From Pedobacter indicus (lineage in GTDB: Bacteria > Bacteroidota > Bacteroidia > Sphingobacteriales > Sphingobacteriaceae), in contig NZ_QRGB01000001.1 of assembly GCF_003449035.1 (NCBI RefSeq), positions 1,488,001 through 1,552,000 of the forward strand: a DNA stretch of 64,000 nucleotides. The letters are read 5' to 3'. The position numbers and the translations under genes were made by a program. Below, one piece after another: positions 1-8,806 of this stretch (the first letter of the stretch is position 1; the number at the start of each line of letters is the position of its first letter). The notes beneath the pieces were generated by a model. That model saw only the letters and a list, made by a program, of their open reading frames with translations, ran no database searches and was not told the origin of the DNA.

Positions 1-1
1 C

Positions 2-127
2 GCTTTGCAGTTCTTGGAAAGCACAATCGAGCTACTGGTTCGATCCGAACATTTTACACGACAATTCGTGACCAATTCCGAAGTCTCTCGCTTTACAGCG
101 ATGAGCTTGGAAATTCGTTTTGATTGA
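2..127 (+). CDS. 3' end of an unidentified upstream gene (partial)
   Basis: An open frame enters from outside the window and ends with TGA at 125-127, giving about 41 C-terminal residues (ending SLEIRFD). The residues look protein-like but I cannot assign a family. It runs in the same direction as the BCCT transporter and stops 20 bases before that gene's likely ATG, so the two may share a transcript. A second open frame over the same bases ends at 123, so the frame choice is a judgement. Confidence 0.35.
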   Translation, partial: ALQFLESTIELLVRSEHFTRQFVTNSEVSRFTAMSLEIRFD

Positions 128-147
128 TCTCGAAAAAACAAACATGT

Positions 148-1812
148 ATGTCAGAAAGCAAGTCGAATACTTCCGTCTTTAACAAAATCCCTAAACTCGT
201 TATCCACCAGCCTGTGTTTTATCCGGCATTGATCACTATTATCCTGAGTGTCGTGTTGGCGCTTATATTCACAGATCAAGCCCAGAGCAGTTTCGAAAAT
301 GTTCAAAATATCGTATCTGAAAAAGGGGGGTGGATTTACACACTATCCGTTAATGCCTTTATCGTTTTTTGTATTTATATGGCTTTCGGTAAGTATGGAT
401 CCATCCGGATTGGCGGACCCGAAGCACGGCCTGAGTTTAAGTCGACGGCCTGGTTTGCCATGTTGTTCAGTACAGGGATCGGAAACGGGCTGGTGCTTTT
501 TAGTATCGCCGACCCGGTTCGCGATTTTATGAATCCACCACGATTATCTGCTGATGCAGATCCGACCGCTATTGCTCAAGAAGCTATCAATTTCTCGTTT
601 CTTCATCATGGTATCCACGGGTGGGCTATTTATTCGGTTATCGGCTTGGCATTAGCTTATTTCACTTATAATAGAAAAATGCCTCTGACCATACGTTCTG
701 CCTTTTACCCTTTGCTAGGCGAACGAATTCATGGGTGGATCGGTAACCTGATTGATGTTGTGGCGGTTGTGGCCACACTATTTGGCCTAGCAACCACGAT
801 GGGCTTTGGCGTTGGACAGATTAATGCGGGGTTTACGCATGTGTTTGGGATTCCCCACAGTTTGTTGGTTCAGTATCTGATTATTTTAGCGATTACCGCC
901 ATTGCCACTATTTCCGTAGTTTCTGGAGTTAACCGAGGGATAAAATTCCTGAGTGAGATGAATGTAGGCGTTGCTGTCATCATCTTTCTTATGGTCCTGG
1001 TTCTTGGCCCTACGGCTTTTATCCTAAAAGGCTTTGTGCAAAACGTCGGTAGTTACTTGATCAACTTTGTCGACCTGGCTACCTGGTCGGGCGCCTACGA
1101 CGATAGCAGCTGGCATAATAACGTAACCCTAATGTATTGGGGTTGGTGGGCGTCCTGGTCGCCGTTCGTCGGGACATTCATTGCGCGGGTTTCGAAGGGT
1201 AGAACAATCAAGGAGTTCGTACTTGGCGTACTCTTTTTGCCAGCTATGGTCACCTTCCTATGGTTCTCAGCTTTTGGCGGTACAACCATGCTCGGCTTAA
1301 TCGACGGGGATTTTTCCCTGGCGGCAGCAGTCGACGATAACATATCGACAGCGCTGTATGTGTTTTTCGAGAAGTTCCCACTTGCTATGCTGCTGAAGAT
1401 ATTGGGAATGGTATTGATTTGTAGTTTTATTATCACTTCGGCTGACTCCGGTGCGCTCGTTGTAGACGGAATTACCTCTGGAGGTAACAAGAAGACACCC
1501 GCTTTGCAACGGATTATCTGGGCATCATTAGCAGGTTGTATCGCCGCAGCTCTGCTGACCGGTGGTGGCCTTGGAACCTTACAGGCAGCGGTGACGATAT
1601 CCGGATTACCTTTCGCAATCTTGCTGGTAGCGATGTGCGTTTCCTTGTATATCGGAGTCCGTGAAGATTTCAACCTGAATAGACGACGAACGAAATTGAA
1701 GGACGAGGAAACATACAAAGCGATGCTCAAGAAAATCCTGGAAGAAGAACAGAAGTTTGACCCAGAAGGTAGACTATTGAAAAATGAAATCGAACATACT
1801 GAAAGCAAATAA
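148..1812 (+). CDS. BCCT family betaine/carnitine/choline transporter
   Basis: This is a secondary transporter of the BCCT family, which imports quaternary ammonium compatible solutes with sodium or protons across the inner membrane. About twelve hydrophobic segments are visible. The family signature is clear: MYWGWWASWSPF followed by a glycine/arginine-rich stretch and KGRTIKEF, plus an NRGIKFLSEMN segment. About 554 residues is normal for the family. The frame is open from a TTG at 124, but that overlaps the previous frame; the ATG at 148 (ninth codon) is the more natural start. The universal stress protein gene begins one base after its stop, so the two probably form an osmotic or general stress operon. 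The substrate cannot be told from sequence. Confidence 0.92.
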   Translation: MSESKSNTSVFNKIPKLVIHQPVFYPALITIILSVVLALIFTDQAQSSFENVQNIVSEKGGWIYTLSVNAFIVFCIYMAFGKYGSIRIGGPEARPEFKSTAWFAMLFSTGIGNGLVLFSIADPVRDFMNPPRLSADADPTAIAQEAINFSFLHHGIHGWAIYSVIGLALAYFTYNRKMPLTIRSAFYPLLGERIHGWIGNLIDVVAVVATLFGLATTMGFGVGQINAGFTHVFGIPHSLLVQYLIILAITAIATISVVSGVNRGIKFLSEMNVGVAVIIFLMVLVLGPTAFILKGFVQNVGSYLINFVDLATWSGAYDDSSWHNNVTLMYWGWWASWSPFVGTFIARVSKGRTIKEFVLGVLFLPAMVTFLWFSAFGGTTMLGLIDGDFSLAAAVDDNISTALYVFFEKFPLAMLLKILGMVLICSFIITSADSGALVVDGITSGGNKKTPALQRIIWASLAGCIAAALLTGGGLGTLQAAVTISGLPFAILLVAMCVSLYIGVREDFNLNRRRTKLKDEETYKAMLKKILEEEQKFDPEGRLLKNEIEHTESK

Positions 1813-1813
1813 T

Positions 1814-2665
1814 ATGAACAATATACTCATTGCATTAGACCTTACGGATACGGATGAAAGCATCATCCGCTATGCATATTCTCTGAAGACACAGACCGAG
1901 CTTTCTCAAATCCACTTCGTACACAATATCAAACTGTATGAAGTAGATGAAGTAATCCAAGAAATGTTGGGGGGTAAGGATATCAAGACCATCATAGAAA
2001 AGAACCTGCGAGCAAAAATAGCAAAGGTGTTTACGGACGAAAGTAGTTACATGTTAACGGTGTTAGAAGGAACGAGTACGGAATATAGCCTGAACCTTTG
2101 GGCGGAAAAGCATCATATCGATACCATTGTTTTAGGCTTCAAAAAGGAGGAGTATGGCACAGCGGGGATGTCCCAAAAGCTGATTCGGATTTATAAAGGT
2201 AATCTGCTCCTGGTACCAGAAAACCCCTCCCTTACGTGGAACAGGGTTTTGGTGCCTACAGACTTTAGTGCTCCTTTCCAATTGGTTTCTAAAAAGCTAG
2301 CGAACATACGGATGGATCTTCCAGGTACTGAAATCAAGATGCTGAAAGCTTTTACCATCCCTTCTCTATTCTTTCCTTTTATCGACGACCAGAAGGCGAT
2401 CAGCCAAACCCGGGAGCATATTGAAAAACAATATAAGGAAACAGTCAAGAAATATAAGCTTCCGGAAGATTATCAATTCAGTGCGAAATACCAGGATGGT
2501 CAGGGCGTCGTGGATATTATTAAAAAAGAAAGCAAACGCTTTGGAGCAGATGTAGTTCTGATGTCTGCCAAAGGATCGAGCAAAATTGCTTCTTTATTCA
2601 TCGGCAGCACCATCAATGAAATACTTACCAGCAATCCCTTTAATACCATCTATATCTTAAAATAG
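1814..2665 (+). CDS. Universal stress protein with two UspA-like domains
   Basis: A tandem UspA-type protein of about 283 residues. The N-terminal half begins NNILIALDLTDTDESIIRYA and the second begins WNRVLVPTDFSAPFQ, the usual strand-1/Asp signature of each domain. The C-terminal domain ends GADVVLMSAKGSSKIASLFIGSTINEIL, matching the phosphate-binding G-x(9)-G(S/T) region, so this half may bind ATP. An upstream ATG at 1784 lies inside the transporter gene; the ATG at 1814, one base after the transporter stop, gives the standard domain N terminus. USPs are cytosolic stress-response proteins; pairing with a BCCT transporter is a recurrent arrangement. Confidence 0.88.
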   Translation: MNNILIALDLTDTDESIIRYAYSLKTQTELSQIHFVHNIKLYEVDEVIQEMLGGKDIKTIIEKNLRAKIAKVFTDESSYMLTVLEGTSTEYSLNLWAEKHHIDTIVLGFKKEEYGTAGMSQKLIRIYKGNLLLVPENPSLTWNRVLVPTDFSAPFQLVSKKLANIRMDLPGTEIKMLKAFTIPSLFFPFIDDQKAISQTREHIEKQYKETVKKYKLPEDYQFSAKYQDGQGVVDIIKKESKRFGADVVLMSAKGSSKIASLFIGSTINEILTSNPFNTIYILK

Positions 2666-2711
2666 CAAGAAAATAGCAAGCCGTATATGTCGACTTTCTT
2701 AAGGCTGTAAA

Positions 2712-3986
2712 CTATTTCAGATACCTGTCAGCAAAACGAATGTAGCGCTCCCAGTCGTAGGCTAAAATATCATGTTTTCCTTCGCGGATATGGTAGCCTT
2801 GTTTTCCTTCCAACCTAGTTTCTCCAACTGCCGGCGGCTCATCCGAAGATAAGGTGGGCTCTCCGTAGAGTTGATAAACAGGGCTGGCATGGTACAAGCT
2901 AAGGTATTCACCTTTCGGATCTGCCCAGCGATCCTCGGATGCGCTTGCCACATAAACAGGTCGCGGCGCAATCAAAGCGATCAACTGGTGGAAGTCGACC
3001 GGCAACTCCGATTCTTTGCCATCGTATTGCTTAAAGTTATCTGCAAACCAATGCGGAAAGTTTTTGTTGAGATCGGCAATCCGTTCACCAAACTGCCTAC
3101 GCGCCAATGCAGCTCCACCTTCTCCTGAATTATTGGAAATGGCTAGAGCGAAGCGTTGATCCTGAGCCGCTGCCCAGAGCGCTGTCTTCCCTAGTCGAGA
3201 ATGACCCACTACAGCCACTCGTTCATGATTTACATCCGGATCTTCTTCTAAATAATCCATGATTTTACTTAATTCCCAAGCCCACACGCCTATCGACCCC
3301 CAACTATCGGCTTCCTTTTTTGTGCCCGTCTGCTGTTCAAACCAGTGATGAAAACTTTCATCTCCTTCATCAATATCCGCACGATCCAGCTGGACATCAC
3401 CATAATAAGCAGTCGCCACCCCATAACCGTTTTCGATAATGAGTTCCAGTGGCCAGCGTCTTTCGCTAAATCCTCTGCTGCCCTCAGCAGCGTAACCATC
3501 CGGGAAACCAGGTTCTTTCCCGTAGCGTGTCCAAAGTTTCGTTAATTGTACATCCGGATCTTTGGAAACAGACTGGTTTCCCGCGTAATTCAACCCTACA
3601 AACAGTGGCGCCGGCCCTTTTCGCTTATTGGGAACATAGAGTAAAACCTGAATGCTTTTTGATTTATCTGCAGAAAGATATAAGCTGATTTCCTTTCGCG
3701 TGGCCTGACCGCCCAAAGCATTCTTATCGACCGAAGTGACTTCAAAAGAGGAGATTTCTTCAGCTAAGGTTTTGCCATGCACATGGGTTTCAAAAAGCGA
3801 AAGAATTTCCGGGCGACGGTATTTCTCCCAATCCCGAACCGATTTCACAGTTTGTCCATTGTTACGCACTAAAAGTTCGGGTAGGGTATAATCAGGTACT
3901 TGGGTCTCGTCATAATTGGTTTGCGCAATAGCCATATTCACAGAAACTAATGTCAATAATCCGATCATATAGGGTCTTTTTATCAT
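2712..3986 (-). CDS. CE15-type glucuronoyl esterase / acetyl xylan esterase-like hydrolase, secreted
   Basis: An alpha/beta-hydrolase resembling bacterial CE15 4-O-methyl-glucuronoyl methylesterases, which cut ester links between lignin and glucuronoxylan. The nucleophile elbow GHSRLGKTALW (Ser about residue 263) is followed by ISNNSGEGGAALARR, and the C terminus has GKHDILAYDWERYIRFAD, which carries the expected catalytic His and the family's terminal motif. A signal peptide (MIKRPYMIGLLTLVSVNMAIAQ) starts at the internal ATG at 3986; the frame is open upstream to 4058, but that extension would put 24 polar residues before the signal. It diverges from the cytochrome-c lipoprotein gene, suggesting shared control in plant-polymer use. 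Confidence 0.85.
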   Translation of the reverse strand: MIKRPYMIGLLTLVSVNMAIAQTNYDETQVPDYTLPELLVRNNGQTVKSVRDWEKYRRPEILSLFETHVHGKTLAEEISSFEVTSVDKNALGGQATRKEISLYLSADKSKSIQVLLYVPNKRKGPAPLFVGLNYAGNQSVSKDPDVQLTKLWTRYGKEPGFPDGYAAEGSRGFSERRWPLELIIENGYGVATAYYGDVQLDRADIDEGDESFHHWFEQQTGTKKEADSWGSIGVWAWELSKIMDYLEEDPDVNHERVAVVGHSRLGKTALWAAAQDQRFALAISNNSGEGGAALARRQFGERIADLNKNFPHWFADNFKQYDGKESELPVDFHQLIALIAPRPVYVASASEDRWADPKGEYLSLYHASPVYQLYGEPTLSSDEPPAVGETRLEGKQGYHIREGKHDILAYDWERYIRFADRYLK

Positions 3987-4120
3987 AATTCTTGCATAGC
4001 GATTCAACGCGTGTTGGTCTTTCCTATTAAAGGTATAGAATTGTGGTAGAGGCTGCAAGTTATTTAAAATATAAAATTTGTAAGTTTGAATCTCAATTCT
4101 GAAGTTTATTAATCTTTTTT

Positions 4121-7100
4121 ATGAAAACATCCCTGCTCAGAAACCCCAAGCATATAACTCTGCTGACTTTTATACTTGCTGTATTTTTAGTTCAATGTAA
4201 TAAAGGACCTGAGCGAGCGGCAATCCACGTGAAGAAGGATATGCACATCGTGCTGATCGGGAATAATCTGGCTTCCAGAATGATGAACTTCGGTCATTTC
4301 GAAACGGAAATGCATATGCGCTATCCAGATTCGAACCTCTTTATACGCAACATGGGCGACGGGGGAAATACGCCTGGTTTTCGACCTCATGCAAGTCGCA
4401 ATTCACCCTGGGCATTTCCAGGAGCAGAAAAATTTCAGACAGAACTTGCCAATCCATCCGATAGTGAGGGTTTCTTTGATACGGAAGACCAATGGCTGAG
4501 TCGATTGAAAGCGGATGTAATCCTGGCTTTTTTCGGTTTTAATGAGTCTTTCGAAGGTTCCGAAGGACTGGAAAACTATAAAAATGAACTAGATGCTTTT
4601 GTAAAACATACTTTGCAACAGCGTTACAATGGACAAAACCCGCCACAATTGGTATTGGTGTCGCCCATCGCTTTTGAGGATTTGTCGGATCAATATGATC
4701 TGCCCGACGGAGAAAAAGAGAATGAGAATCTGGCCATGTATACTGAAGTGATGCAAGCAGTAGCAGATAGTAATCAGGTTTTATTTGTGGATCTGTTTGA
4801 GCCAACGAAGAAGTGGTTTGCTAAAAAATCGCAGCTGACAATCGACGGTTCTCAGCTAAACGATGAAGGCTATGCCCGTTTGGCGCCTTTATTGGCCGAT
4901 CTAAGTTTCGGGGAGCGTGCAATCGAGTCGGGTGCCGACCGGGAAGCAGTTCGTGCAGCAGTGCTGGAAAAAAATTGGATGTGGCATAATGACTTTAAAA
5001 TTCCGAACGGTGTGCATGCCTACGGTCGGCGTTACGACCCTTTCGGTCCCGATAATTATCCCGCTGAAATTGAAAAAATCAGGCAGATGACCGCAATTCG
5101 AGATTCGGCCATCTGGCTGGCACTGAGAGGGGAGACGATCGATTTGGATGCCGCAGATGAGCGGACACGTGCGTTGCCTGAGGTGGAGACTAATTACAAT
5201 GAAGAGGTGAGTGGAAAGGTTGAGTACTTGAGCGATGAGGAAGCATTAGAAACTTTGAAAACAGCACCCGGATTTGAAATCTCTCTTTTTGCATCGGAAC
5301 AGGATTTTCCTGAGTTGGCCAAGCCTTTTCAGCTGACTTTTGATAACCAGGGAAGGTTGTGGGTTGCTGCGATGCCCAGCTATCCGCATTATAAACCGGG
5401 CGATCCAAAGCCGAATGATAAGTTATTGATTCTGGAAGATACAGATGGTGATGGAAAAGCTGATAAACGAACTGTTTTTGCTGATGGGCTCCACCTCCCA
5501 CTGGGTTTTGAAGTGACCGAAGAGGGGGTGTATGTTTCCCAAGGGACAAACTTTGTCTTGCTAAAAGATACGGATGGCGACAATAGGGCTGATGAAAAAG
5601 AAATCCTACTCAGCGGTTTTGATGATCACGATACGCACCATAATATCCACGCGTATACATCTGATCCATCCGGCGCCATCTACATGGGCGAAGGAATTTT
5701 CCTGCATACCAATGTGGAAACTTCCTATGGACCGGTCAGGGCTACGCAGGGCGGATTTTATCGTTATAACCCGAAGCGCAGAAAACTCGAACGTACTTCT
5801 CAACCTTACTCGTTTAATCCTTGGGGAATTGCCTTTGACGAATGGGGACAAAATTTTTACTCTGAAACTTCCAGCCCGGATGTCCGTTGGATGATGCCTG
5901 CCTCCGTAAAACCGCGCTACGGTGTAAACACAGAGGCTTCAAGAAGTCTGATCGATCCGGATCATCGGGTGCGACCGACTTCAGGGTTGGAGTTTGTTTC
6001 CAGTCGCCATTTCCCGGATGAGATGCAAGGCGATTTTCTGATTAATAATACCATTGGCTTTCTAGGTACGAAACAACATACGCTAGAAGATGATGACATC
6101 GGATATCAGAGCAGGCACCGACAAGATTTGCTGGTCTCATCCGATAATAACTTTCGACCGGTTGATCTCGAGTTCGCTCCAGACGGTTCTCTCTATATCG
6201 CTGACTGGCATAATGTGCTGATCGGACATATGCAACACAATGCACGTGACCCACTTCGGGATCATACGCATGGGCGGATTTATCGGATTACCTATCCGTC
6301 GCGCCCATTGGTGGAGCCGGCAAAAATTGATGGCGCCAGCATTCCTGAGCTGCTTAATAATTTAAAGCTTCCCGAATACCGCAGTCGCTATCGGACTAGA
6401 AATGAACTTCGCGGCAGAAATACTGCCGATGTGGTGGCAGCGGTGAAAAGGTGGGTCGGACAACTCGATAAGAATGACCCGCATTATGAACATCATCTGA
6501 CGGAAGCGCTATGGGTTACCTGGGGTGCCAATCAAGTCGATCAGGAACTTTTAGCGCGTATGCTAAAATCAGACGACTATCATGCGCGGGCAGCTGCCGT
6601 GCGCGTGCTCCGTTATACAGGTCATCAAGTTAAAAATCAGCAAGATCTGCTGTTACAGGCTGCAAAAGATCCACACGGTAGGGTGCGACTCGAAGCGATC
6701 GCAACGGCATCTTGGTTACCAAAAGCGCAGGGGCTGGCTATTTTGAAAGCTGCCGCAGAGAAGCCGATCGATGATTGGATGGAAGTAGCCTATAATACTG
6801 CAGAAGCGCATTTAAATGGGCAGTCGGTGGCTGAAAGAAATTCTTCGTCTGAAAAAGAAGAAGCCGAGCCTCTGCCAGCTAACTTAAGTAAAACTGAACA
6901 AAAGCTATATACAGCCGGAAAGGTTATCTACATGAAAGAAGGTTATTGTGTAACCTGCCATCAGAGCGATGGTAAAGGGCTGCCCGAATCTGGATTTCCA
7001 CCTCTTGCTGAAACTAGGTGGGTTACGGGTAATGAAGATCGCTTTATCCGAATTATCTTAAACGGTCTGCATGGCCCGATTTCAGTAAATGGAAAGGACT

Positions 7101-7306
7101 TTCCGGGTCAGGTACCGATGACGCCTTTTGGTGGACTACTAAGTGATGAGGAGGTGGCAGCTGTCAGCACCTATGTACGAAACTCCTTTGGCAACACAGC
7201 ATCTGCTATCACTGCCGACAAAGTAAGCGAGGTGCGTGAAGCGACAAAAGATAAAGAAGGTTTCTATTCTCCGGAAGAACTGCTGAAATCCTATCCGTTG
7301 GAGTAA
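4121..7306 (+). CDS. Multidomain PVC-type membrane-bound dehydrogenase lipoprotein (SGNH-like, beta-propeller, HEAT, cytochrome c)
   Basis: A lipoprotein of about 1061 residues. Lipobox FLVQC is at the N terminus. Residues about 35-270 resemble an SGNH/GDSL hydrolase (VLIGNNLASRMM, FFGFNESFEG, and a late DGSQLNDEGY block). Residues about 380-740 form a soluble sugar/PQQ dehydrogenase-like beta-propeller (GLWVAAMPSYP-like blades, DTDGDGKADKRTVF, LYIADWHN). Next is a HEAT-like helical region (YHARAAAVRVLRYTG) and a C-terminal class I cytochrome c with CVTCH at residues 943-947 and a distal Met in PMTPFGG. Such proteins are abundant in Planctomycetes and Bacteroidota and are presumed periplasmic oxidoreductases; the substrate is unknown. 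No operon partner follows on this strand. Confidence 0.85.
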   Translation: MKTSLLRNPKHITLLTFILAVFLVQCNKGPERAAIHVKKDMHIVLIGNNLASRMMNFGHFETEMHMRYPDSNLFIRNMGDGGNTPGFRPHASRNSPWAFPGAEKFQTELANPSDSEGFFDTEDQWLSRLKADVILAFFGFNESFEGSEGLENYKNELDAFVKHTLQQRYNGQNPPQLVLVSPIAFEDLSDQYDLPDGEKENENLAMYTEVMQAVADSNQVLFVDLFEPTKKWFAKKSQLTIDGSQLNDEGYARLAPLLADLSFGERAIESGADREAVRAAVLEKNWMWHNDFKIPNGVHAYGRRYDPFGPDNYPAEIEKIRQMTAIRDSAIWLALRGETIDLDAADERTRALPEVETNYNEEVSGKVEYLSDEEALETLKTAPGFEISLFASEQDFPELAKPFQLTFDNQGRLWVAAMPSYPHYKPGDPKPNDKLLILEDTDGDGKADKRTVFADGLHLPLGFEVTEEGVYVSQGTNFVLLKDTDGDNRADEKEILLSGFDDHDTHHNIHAYTSDPSGAIYMGEGIFLHTNVETSYGPVRATQGGFYRYNPKRRKLERTSQPYSFNPWGIAFDEWGQNFYSETSSPDVRWMMPASVKPRYGVNTEASRSLIDPDHRVRPTSGLEFVSSRHFPDEMQGDFLINNTIGFLGTKQHTLEDDDIGYQSRHRQDLLVSSDNNFRPVDLEFAPDGSLYIADWHNVLIGHMQHNARDPLRDHTHGRIYRITYPSRPLVEPAKIDGASIPELLNNLKLPEYRSRYRTRNELRGRNTADVVAAVKRWVGQLDKNDPHYEHHLTEALWVTWGANQVDQELLARMLKSDDYHARAAAVRVLRYTGHQVKNQQDLLLQAAKDPHGRVRLEAIATASWLPKAQGLAILKAAAEKPIDDWMEVAYNTAEAHLNGQSVAERNSSSEKEEAEPLPANLSKTEQKLYTAGKVIYMKEGYCVTCHQSDGKGLPESGFPPLAETRWVTGNEDRFIRIILNGLHGPISVNGKDFPGQVPMTPFGGLLSDEEVAAVSTYVRNSFGNTASAITADKVSEVREATKDKEGFYSPEELLKSYPLE

Positions 7307-7398
7307 TGTTTTGAGTTGAACAGATTGGAGTAGAGTGTTTGCAGAAAGTTAGCGGGTTGGCGTAGAGATTATAGTCATGAGGCCTGCATTGAGATCCT

Positions 7399-8274
7399 TT
7401 ATTTCAGCGCGTCCAGTACTTTTTCTACGGCGATTTTGCACATCTGGCTAAAGGTACTTGCTGTTAAACTTCCCGAATGGGGCGTGATCAGTACATTGGG
7501 TAACTGGATAATCGGCCAGTCGCCCGTCGGCGGCTCCTGAGGCAAAACATCTGCAGCAAAGCCGGCTAATCGATCGTTTTTAAGTGCATCAAACAGTGCC
7601 TTATGGTCAATCAAAGCACCGCGGGCGGTATTAATAAATATAGCCGAGGGCTTTAGCAGAGCGAGTTCCGCAGCACCAATCAGCCCATCCGTTTGCTTTG
7701 ACGATGGCAAATGAAGGCTCAGGACATCCGCCTGTTGCAGAACTTCCTCTAAGGAGAGATAGGAGTAGGGTAGGTCTTTCTTAGTTCTGCTCCAATAGAT
7801 TACTTTCATCCCAAATACCTCAGCCAGTCGCGCCGTTCGTTCTCCAATATCGCCCATACCCAAGATCCCAAGCGTCTTTCCATGTAGCTCGTCACCACTG
7901 TATTGGTTACGCCAAGTCCAGTTCGAATCCTTTACTTCACGTACCGAATGGTACATATTTCGCATCAACATCAACATCAAAGAAAGCGTATGCTCAGCCA
8001 TGGTCGCCGCATTGGCACCTGGTGTATTAATCACCTGAATCCCCCTTGCCTTCGCCTCTTCCACATCCACATTATCGAGTCCTACGCCGCAGCGTGCTAC
8101 TGCTTGCAAATCCGGACAGGAGTCGATCAATTCGCGGTCTATCTGACCCTTACCGCGTGTAATGATGGCGTGTATTGGCTCACCATTCCTTTCCGTCAGT
8201 ACCTTCACGTGTTCAGCTAAGAGTTGATGCGCTTCATCAGTTATCGGCTCCAGCAGGAGCACATTTTTCTTCAT
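7399..8274 (-). CDS. D-2-hydroxyacid dehydrogenase (phosphoglycerate dehydrogenase-like)
   Basis: An NAD-dependent D-isomer 2-hydroxyacid dehydrogenase of 291 residues. The nucleotide-binding glycine motif LGILGMGDIGERTARL, the NTARGALID segment with the substrate-binding Arg region, and PHSGSLT with the catalytic His near the C terminus are all present. It lacks the ACT regulatory domain of true serine-pathway SerA enzymes and is short, so a catabolic role on a sugar-derived hydroxy or keto acid is more likely. It is the last gene of the minus-strand sugar-acid set, 23 bases after the VOC gene. Confidence 0.88.
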   Translation of the reverse strand: MKKNVLLLEPITDEAHQLLAEHVKVLTERNGEPIHAIITRGKGQIDRELIDSCPDLQAVARCGVGLDNVDVEEAKARGIQVINTPGANAATMAEHTLSLMLMLMRNMYHSVREVKDSNWTWRNQYSGDELHGKTLGILGMGDIGERTARLAEVFGMKVIYWSRTKKDLPYSYLSLEEVLQQADVLSLHLPSSKQTDGLIGAAELALLKPSAIFINTARGALIDHKALFDALKNDRLAGFAADVLPQEPPTGDWPIIQLPNVLITPHSGSLTASTFSQMCKIAVEKVLDALK

Positions 8275-8297
8275 GGTTGTATCCGCTTGTCGACCCT

Positions 8298-8798
8298 TTA
8301 TTTTTGATCAGTTCGTTTATGATAAAGTGTGGCATCGTCAGAGCGATAACCCCTGAAATCGTTTCGGTTCGAAACATAGAGACCCTCTTCATAGAGTTCA
8401 TCTTCCAGAATACGCGGATCGACGTCACTTCCCGGCTGTGAAGAAACCTCCACCAAGTTGCCTGCCGGATCGCGGATAAACATCTGCATCGCTCCGTCAG
8501 GCAGCTTTCTTACCTTTCCCCAAGGCTGAATATCGATCATGTCCAATTCCTTCATGCGAAAGAACAGGCTGTTGAAATCATCAACCTGCATGCAGATATG
8601 TCCCCGAAAAGAAGGGGTATCCTCCCATTCTGATATATGCAATTGCTGTTCCTCGTTGAATTTGAAGAACATCACCGGGTAGTCAAACCGAAAGGCGGGT
8701 ATCGGTTCCAGACCTAGTTCCTTTTGATAGAATTCAGCAGCTTTTTCCAAATTGTCTACAATCAGTGTTACATGGTTGATCTTCAGTGCTCTTGTCAT
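8298..8798 (-). CDS. VOC (glyoxalase/bleomycin resistance) family protein
   Basis: A 166-residue vicinal-oxygen-chelate protein. The N terminus INHVTLIVDNLEKAAEFYQKELGL is the classic first beta-alpha-beta unit with the first metal-ligand His, and FIRDPAGNLVEVSS is the typical last strand with the metal-ligand Glu. A tail of about 35 charged residues follows the fold. It sits 8 bases after the dehydratase gene and before the dehydrogenase, so it probably acts on an intermediate of the same pathway. The exact reaction cannot be assigned. Confidence 0.85.
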   Translation of the reverse strand: MTRALKINHVTLIVDNLEKAAEFYQKELGLEPIPAFRFDYPVMFFKFNEEQQLHISEWEDTPSFRGHICMQVDDFNSLFFRMKELDMIDIQPWGKVRKLPDGAMQMFIRDPAGNLVEVSSQPGSDVDPRILEDELYEEGLYVSNRNDFRGYRSDDATLYHKRTDQK

Positions 8799-8806
8799 AA
8801 TTGTTT

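Noticed and set aside
1095..1808. 237-codon open frame opposite the BCCT transporter
   Set aside because: Low-complexity Ser/Lys-rich translation, wholly antisense to a well-supported membrane protein; a shadow frame.
124..2665. A functional link between the BCCT (choline-type) transporter and the LicC/LicD-like genes
   Set aside because: The transporter is chromosomal, 33 kb away and paired with a stress protein, while LicC/LicD are ICE cargo; proximity in the window is not evidence.
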